Of a DNA stretch of 10,336 nt, positions 6,659-10,336 are shown in pieces (position 1 is the first letter of the stretch; every line of letters begins with the position of its first letter). The DNA is from JAYQPQ01 sp038145405. GTDB lineage: Bacteria; Pseudomonadota; Gammaproteobacteria; Pseudomonadales; GM7GCV1. Position numbers and translations under genes: made by a program. The notes under the pieces were generated by a model, which made no database searches, was not told the DNA's origin, and saw nothing but the letters and a program-made list of their open reading frames with translations. Where the stretch lies: contig JAYQPQ010000061.1 in NCBI GenBank assembly GCA_038145405.1, positions 1 to 10,336 of the forward strand. Reading direction: 5' to 3'.

Positions 6659-7813
6659 ATGGATACCGCGACTCGTCAAACAGTTCAGGTGCCCGATCTC
6701 GTCAAGCGGATGCTCGAGCCTGCAGGCATTGCAGTGAATGGCAGCCAGCCCTGGGATCTGCAGGTGTACGACAGCGCCGTGTTTCGCCGTACCCTGGCCG
6801 ATGGCACCCTGGGCTTTGGCGAGAGCTATATGGAAGGCCTGTGGGATTGCGAGCAACTCGACGAGTTCTTTACCCGCTGCTTTAAAGCCGCCGTCGACGG
6901 CAGGCTGCACAAGCAGGGCAGTTGGCATCTGCGCCTGCTGGATACCCTGAATATCCTGCGCCACACCGTGTTTAACTTGCAAAAGAAAAAGCGCGCTTTC
7001 CAGGTTGGCGAACACCATTACGACACCGGCAACGACGTTTTCGAGCGCATGCTCGACCCCACCATGTGCTACAGCTGCGGCTATTGGGAAAAGGCCGACA
7101 ACCTGCACCAGGCACAGCTCGACAAGCTCGATCTGGTTTGCCGCAAACTGTGCCTGCAGCCGGGTGAAACCCTACTCGATATCGGCTGTGGCTGGGGCGG
7201 TATGGCCGAATACGCGGCCCGTAACTATGGCGTGACAGTGACCGGCATCACCGTGTCAAAAGAACAGCTGGCGCTAGCGCAAAGGCGCTGCGAGGGGCTG
7301 CCGGTGGACATCATTCTGGAAGACTATCGCGACCTGACGGGCAGCTACGACAAGATCGTCTCTATCGGCATGTTTGAGCACGTTGGCCCGCGCAACTACA
7401 AGGCCTATTTCGAGGTGGTCAACCGGCTCCTGAAAAGGGAAGGGCTGTTCCTGCTACACAGCATTGGCAGCCCCCGCACCGTTAACCGCACCGATCCCTG
7501 GACCGATAAATACATCTTCCCCAATGGACAGCTGCCCTCAGCCGAGCGTATTGCAGCGGCCATTGAGCCGCGCATCCTGGTGCGCGATTGGGACAATTTT
7601 GGCCAGTATTACGACCCCACCCTCATGGCCTGGTGGCGCAATTTCGACGCCCGCTGGGACGAGCTCAAGGGCAGGTATTCCCAGCGTTTTTATCGCATGT
7701 GGCGCTACTACCTGCACTCCTGCGCCGGCATGTTCCGCGCCGGCAGGGGCCAGCTCTGGCAGATCGTGCTGAGCCGGGTGGGGGAGCAGGTCAACTACCG
7801 TTCCATCCGCTGA
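6659..7813 (+). CDS. cfa: Cyclopropane-fatty-acyl-phospholipid synthase
   Basis: Cfa transfers a methylene group from S-adenosylmethionine to cis double bonds of membrane phospholipid acyl chains, usually as cells enter stationary phase or meet acid or oxidants. The 384 residues are close to the 382 of the Escherichia coli enzyme and align with it along most of the length. The AdoMet-binding loop is LLDIGCGWGG (172-181). Residues corresponding to the known active site are visible: Cys140 in YSCGYW, Glu240 in GMFEHVGP, His267 in LLHSIGS and Tyr318 in GQYYD. The frame opens upstream to 6578, inside yggX. The ATG at 6659, seven bases after the yggX stop, gives the family-sized protein and is preferred, although its ribosome site is weak. 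The position suggests cotranscription with asmA-mutY-yggX. The -35 element of the tRNA-Phe promoter lies 11 bases past its stop. Confidence 0.96.
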   Translation: MDTATRQTVQVPDLVKRMLEPAGIAVNGSQPWDLQVYDSAVFRRTLADGTLGFGESYMEGLWDCEQLDEFFTRCFKAAVDGRLHKQGSWHLRLLDTLNILRHTVFNLQKKKRAFQVGEHHYDTGNDVFERMLDPTMCYSCGYWEKADNLHQAQLDKLDLVCRKLCLQPGETLLDIGCGWGGMAEYAARNYGVTVTGITVSKEQLALAQRRCEGLPVDIILEDYRDLTGSYDKIVSIGMFEHVGPRNYKAYFEVVNRLLKREGLFLLHSIGSPRTVNRTDPWTDKYIFPNGQLPSAERIAAAIEPRILVRDWDNFGQYYDPTLMAWWRNFDARWDELKGRYSQRFYRMWRYYLHSCAGMFRAGRGQLWQIVLSRVGEQVNYRSIR

Positions 7814-7823
7814 TTCGTCTCGC

Positions 7824-7852
7824 TTGACGAGCCCCCCCCGACCCGTTTTAAT
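7824..7852 (+). promoter_or_regulatory. Promoter for tRNA-Phe
   Basis: TTGACG (7824-7829, five of six consensus bases) is followed after exactly 17 bases by TTTAAT (7847-7852, five of six). The bases between the -10 box and the likely start near 7859 are GC-rich (ACGCGTC), the kind of discriminator known from stable RNA promoters under stringent control. The leader before the tRNA would be about 32 bases. Confidence 0.65.
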
Positions 7853-7891
7853 ACGCGTCCCCTCGCTGGTCTCCAGCACTGCATCACGTAT

Positions 7892-7967
7892 GCCCAGGTA
7901 GCTCAGTCGGTAGAGCAGAGGATTGAAAATCCTCGTGTCGGTGGTTCGATTCCGCCCCTGGGCACCA
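7892..7967 (+). tRNA. tRNA-Phe (anticodon GAA)
   Basis: The 76 bases fold into a complete cloverleaf. The acceptor stem pairs GCCCAGG with CCTGGGC, the D stem GCTC with GAGC, the anticodon stem GAGGA with TCCTC and the T stem GGTGG with CCGCC. The anticodon loop is TTGAAAA, so the anticodon is GAA for phenylalanine. The T loop is TTCGATT. The discriminator base A and the CCA end are encoded. A run of five T starts four bases after the CCA and may help end transcription. I see no repeat of the tRNA 3' end downstream that would mark an integrated element. Confidence 0.98.
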
Positions 7968-8124
7968 TCCCTTTTTCTGTGATTGAGAACGCCGTGAAGC
8001 AATCTCGGAGCTCACGAACGGCTCAATAAAAAGCCCCGCCATGCCCTTTTATCGCGCATAATCGCGCCCCTTTTCCGTCCCGGCGGCGCATACTCGGCGC
8101 ATGCCCAAAATTCAGGCTTTTTAG
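7968..8124. promoter_or_regulatory. Spacer and presumed leader region of the DEAD-box gene
   Basis: These 157 bases follow the tRNA. An imperfect hairpin is visible (CGTGA at 7993-7997 pairing with TCACG at 8012-8016, with further short pairings outside). It lacks a following T-run on the plus strand. CATAAT at 8057-8062 resembles a -10 box but has no recognisable -35 partner. A seven-codon open frame, ATG at 8101 to TAG at 8122-8124, abuts the helicase ATG. DeaD-type genes often have a structured, cold-responsive leader; here that is only a possibility. Confidence 0.3.
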
Positions 8125-9909
8125 ATGACATCCCCGACACCTCCGCGCTTTGCCGACCTGGGCCTTTCCGACGCCGTGATGGCCGCGCTGAACCGCATTG
8201 GCTATGAGCAGCCCACGCCCATCCAGGCCGAGAGCATTCCGCCGCTGTTGAACGGCAAGGACATTCTGGGAACCGCCCAGACCGGCACCGGCAAAACCGC
8301 TGCCTTTGCCTTGCCGCTGCTGTCCCGCCTGGATTTGCGCAAGACCAAGCCGCAGATTCTTGTGCTGGCGCCCACGCGGGAGTTGGCCATTCAGGTGGCC
8401 GAGGCTTTCCAGAACTATGCCAGCGCCATGAAGGGCTTTCATGTGCTGCCCATCTACGGCGGCCAGAGCATGAGTATTCAGCTGCGCCAGCTTAGCCGCG
8501 GCGTGCATGTAGTGGTTGGCACGCCCGGCCGGGTGATGGATCACTTGCGTCGCAACACGCTGCGCCTGGATGATCTGAAAACAGTGGTGCTGGATGAAGC
8601 TGACGAAATGCTGCGCATGGGCTTTATCGACGACGTCACTGCGATTCTGGAGCACACGCCGCCGCAGCGTCAGGTGGCTCTGTTTTCAGCCACGATGCCG
8701 GCACCCATTCGCAAGGTAGCCGACACCTATCTGAACGCTCCGATCCAGATCAGGATTGAGTCCAAGACGTCAACCGTTGAGCGTGTCGAACAGAAATACT
8801 GGATCGTCAGCGGTACCAATAAGCTGGATGCTCTGACGCGTATTCTGGAAGTCGAGGAGTTCGACGGCATCATCATCTTTGTGCGTACCAAGACCGCCAG
8901 TGTCGAACTGGCGGATCGGCTGGAGGCGCGAGGTCATTCGGCCGCCGCCATCAATGGCGACATGACGCAAAACCTGCGCGAAGCCACTATCACCAAACTG
9001 AAGGATGGCCGTCTGGATATTCTGGTAGCTACCGATGTCGCCGCGCGCGGTATCGACGTAGCGCGCATCAGCCATGTCATCAACTACGACATTCCCTACG
9101 ACACCGAAGCCTATGTGCACCGCATTGGCCGCACCGGGCGCGCTGGTCGAGTGGGCACGGCAATTCTGTTTGTTGCGCCGCGCGAGCGCCGCTTGCTTGG
9201 CTCCATCGAGAAGGCGACGCGCCAGAAGATGACCGAGTTGCAGCTGCCCAGCAAAGAGCAGATCAATAAAAAGCGCAGCGATCAGTTCAAGGCCACGATC
9301 ACCGCCACGCTGGCCAAGGGAGACCTGGGGCAGTTTGAGAAAGTGGTATCAGACTATCTGATGGAGCACGGCACCGATCCCCTGCAATTGGCGGCTGCCT
9401 TGGCGTCGATGGCGCAAAAGGATCACCCCAGCCTCGGTGCAGAAAGCACTCGCAAGGTGCGCTCAGATGACGGCGGCGAAATCAGCCATGACTTCAAACA
9501 TGGCGCCCGCGAGCGCGATGAACAGCGACCGGCCAAACCCCGGCGCGATCGCGAACAAAGCTCGGGTATTGCCATGGAGACCTATCGCATTGCGGTGGGC
9601 CGCGTGCACCAGGTCAAGCCCGGTGACATTGTCGGGGCTATCGCCAATGAAGCCGATATCGACAGCCAGTACATCGGCCGCATCGAGCTGTTCGAGGATT
9701 TCAGTACGGTCGATCTACCCGAGGGCATGCCCAAGGAGCTGTTCCAGCATCTGCGCAAGGTGCGGGTGCGTAATCAGCCGCTGGGTTTGGAGAAACTCGT
9801 CATCGGCAAAGCGGAACACAAAGGGTTCGCAGCGAAAAAGTCCACCGGACACAAGCCGCCCGCCAAGTCCAAAAAGGCGCGCACCAAGGCGCACCAGAAA
9901 CGAAGCTAG
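8125..9909 (+). CDS. deaD: DEAD-box ATP-dependent RNA helicase, DeaD/CsdA type
   Basis: This family unwinds short RNA duplexes and serves in ribosome assembly and mRNA decay, most needed in the cold. All helicase motifs are present: the Q motif (Phe9 with PTPIQ at 30-34), AQTGTGKT (51-58), PTRELA (83-88), TPGR (133-136), DEAD (157-160), SAT (188-190), IIFVRT (250-255), ATDVAARGID (302-311) and HRIGRTGRAGR (332-342). A charged stretch at about 440-480 is followed by a DbpA-type RNA-binding domain (about 485-550, with VGRVHQVKPGDIVGAIANE) and a Lys/Arg-rich tail (about 562-594). The RNA-binding domain and the 594-residue length fit DeaD rather than the shorter RhlB, RhlE or SrmB. No clear ribosome site precedes the ATG at 8125, but the Q-motif spacing supports it. 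The stop is TAG. The gene stands alone between the tRNA and a convergent arsenite permease gene. Confidence 0.93.
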   Translation: MTSPTPPRFADLGLSDAVMAALNRIGYEQPTPIQAESIPPLLNGKDILGTAQTGTGKTAAFALPLLSRLDLRKTKPQILVLAPTRELAIQVAEAFQNYASAMKGFHVLPIYGGQSMSIQLRQLSRGVHVVVGTPGRVMDHLRRNTLRLDDLKTVVLDEADEMLRMGFIDDVTAILEHTPPQRQVALFSATMPAPIRKVADTYLNAPIQIRIESKTSTVERVEQKYWIVSGTNKLDALTRILEVEEFDGIIIFVRTKTASVELADRLEARGHSAAAINGDMTQNLREATITKLKDGRLDILVATDVAARGIDVARISHVINYDIPYDTEAYVHRIGRTGRAGRVGTAILFVAPRERRLLGSIEKATRQKMTELQLPSKEQINKKRSDQFKATITATLAKGDLGQFEKVVSDYLMEHGTDPLQLAAALASMAQKDHPSLGAESTRKVRSDDGGEISHDFKHGARERDEQRPAKPRRDREQSSGIAMETYRIAVGRVHQVKPGDIVGAIANEADIDSQYIGRIELFEDFSTVDLPEGMPKELFQHLRKVRVRNQPLGLEKLVIGKAEHKGFAAKKSTGHKPPAKSKKARTKAHQKRS

Positions 9910-9953
9910 TCCGGGTTAGGGGTTCTTCCGTTTAAATAAAGTCGGCTGGCGTC

Positions 9954-10336
9954 TTACTGCTTGGCCTGATACCAGCCGCGCGTGGCGTTGACGATTTTCA
10001 CTACGCTCAACATGACTGGCACTTCGATCAGGACGCCCACGACTGTGGCCAGAGCGGCGCCCGATGAAATGCCAAAGAGGCTGATGGCCACGGCAACGGC
10101 AAGCTCAAAGAAGTTACTGGCACCGATCAGCGCTGAGGGTGCGGCCACGCAGTGCGCCTCGCCGACCTGGCGGTTGAGTAGGTAGGCCAGCCCGGCATTG
10201 AAATACACCTGTATCATAATAGGCACGGCCAACAGGAAGATGACCAGGGGCTGGGCCACTATCTGCTCACCCTGCACACCGAAAAGCAGCACCAGGGTGG
10301 CCAGCAGAGCCCAATGCGAGACTGGCTGCCAAATAC
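9954..10336 (-). CDS. Acr3-family arsenite efflux permease, C-terminal part
   Basis: Acr3 permeases of the inner membrane export arsenite, and sometimes antimonite, driven by the proton gradient. The last 127 codons or so are visible, ending at TAA (9954-9956); the gene runs off the right edge and starts outside the window. The sequence carries unmistakable Acr3 blocks: QVYFNAGLAYLLNR, APSALIGASNFFELAVAVAIS and GAALATVVGVLIEVPVMLSV, followed by VKIVN and a short tail. Three to four membrane helices are present. The Cys of the fourth helix, needed for transport, lies beyond the edge and cannot be checked. The GTG at 10292 is internal, since the same frame continues upstream in Acr3-like sequence. 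It converges on the helicase gene with 44 bases between the stops and no clear terminator. Neighbouring ars genes, if any, are outside. The name arsB is used in some annotations but belongs to a different family. Confidence 0.92.
   Translation of the reverse strand, partial: IWQPVSHWALLATLVLLFGVQGEQIVAQPLVIFLLAVPIMIQVYFNAGLAYLLNRQVGEAHCVAAPSALIGASNFFELAVAVAISLFGISSGAALATVVGVLIEVPVMLSVVKIVNATRGWYQAKQ

Noticed and set aside
7892..7967. tRNA-Phe as an integration site for a mobile element
   Set aside because: No integrase gene and no repeat of the tRNA 3' end is visible downstream; ordinary housekeeping genes lie on both sides.
7538..8002. Minus-strand open frame of 154 codons
   Set aside because: It reads antisense through cfa and the tRNA-Phe. 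The segment RNRTTDTRIFNPLLY is a well-known artefact of translating the reverse strand of tRNA-Phe.
8023..8655. Minus-strand open frame of 210 codons opposite the helicase start
   Set aside because: It is antisense to the conserved helicase motifs and has no recognisable domain.

Overview
The window looks like chromosomal DNA from a gammaproteobacterium related to Pseudomonas or the Cellvibrio/Saccharophagus group. It is GC-rich, and the order hisB-hisH-hisA beside asmA-like-mutY-yggX and a tRNA-Phe is, as I recall, the arrangement around that locus in Pseudomonas. The proteins also resemble that group. The species cannot be named from sequence alone.

Layout, left to right. Positions 1-69 may hold the last codons of a plus-strand gene. 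About 230 bases with no supportable gene follow. A minus-strand gene of the YdeI/DUF1801 family lies at 300-941 and is broken by an in-frame TAG at 423-425; the family-like C-terminal tail continues in the same frame behind it. Next comes a minus-strand histidine block: hisB (3137-2544), hisH (2533-1886) and hisA (1741-1010). A good sigma70-type promoter sits in front of hisB. The gap between hisH and hisA is 144 bases and carries a weak terminator-like hairpin and a possible second promoter. hisF, the partner of hisH and usually the next gene, is absent; the damaged YdeI gene stands in its place.

Divergent from hisB is a plus-strand run: an AsmA-family envelope protein (3203-5332), mutY (5332-6375, stop and start overlapping by one base), yggX (6379-6651) and a cyclopropane fatty acid synthase gene, cfa (6659-7813). 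The gaps are 0-7 bases, so these four are probably cotranscribed. MutY and YggX both deal with oxidative damage, and Cfa and AsmA act on or at membranes, so the unit reads as an envelope and oxidative-stress operon. A tRNA-Phe(GAA) with encoded CCA and a near-consensus promoter follows (7892-7967). Then comes a 594-residue DEAD-box RNA helicase of the DeaD/CsdA type (8125-9909). The right edge holds the C-terminal part of an Acr3 arsenite efflux permease on the minus strand (9954-10336), convergent with the helicase.

I see no phage, insertion sequence, CRISPR array or unknown multi-gene system. The points most worth a second look are the amber-interrupted YdeI gene, the missing hisF, and a shortened cysteine spacing in the MutY iron-sulfur motif.
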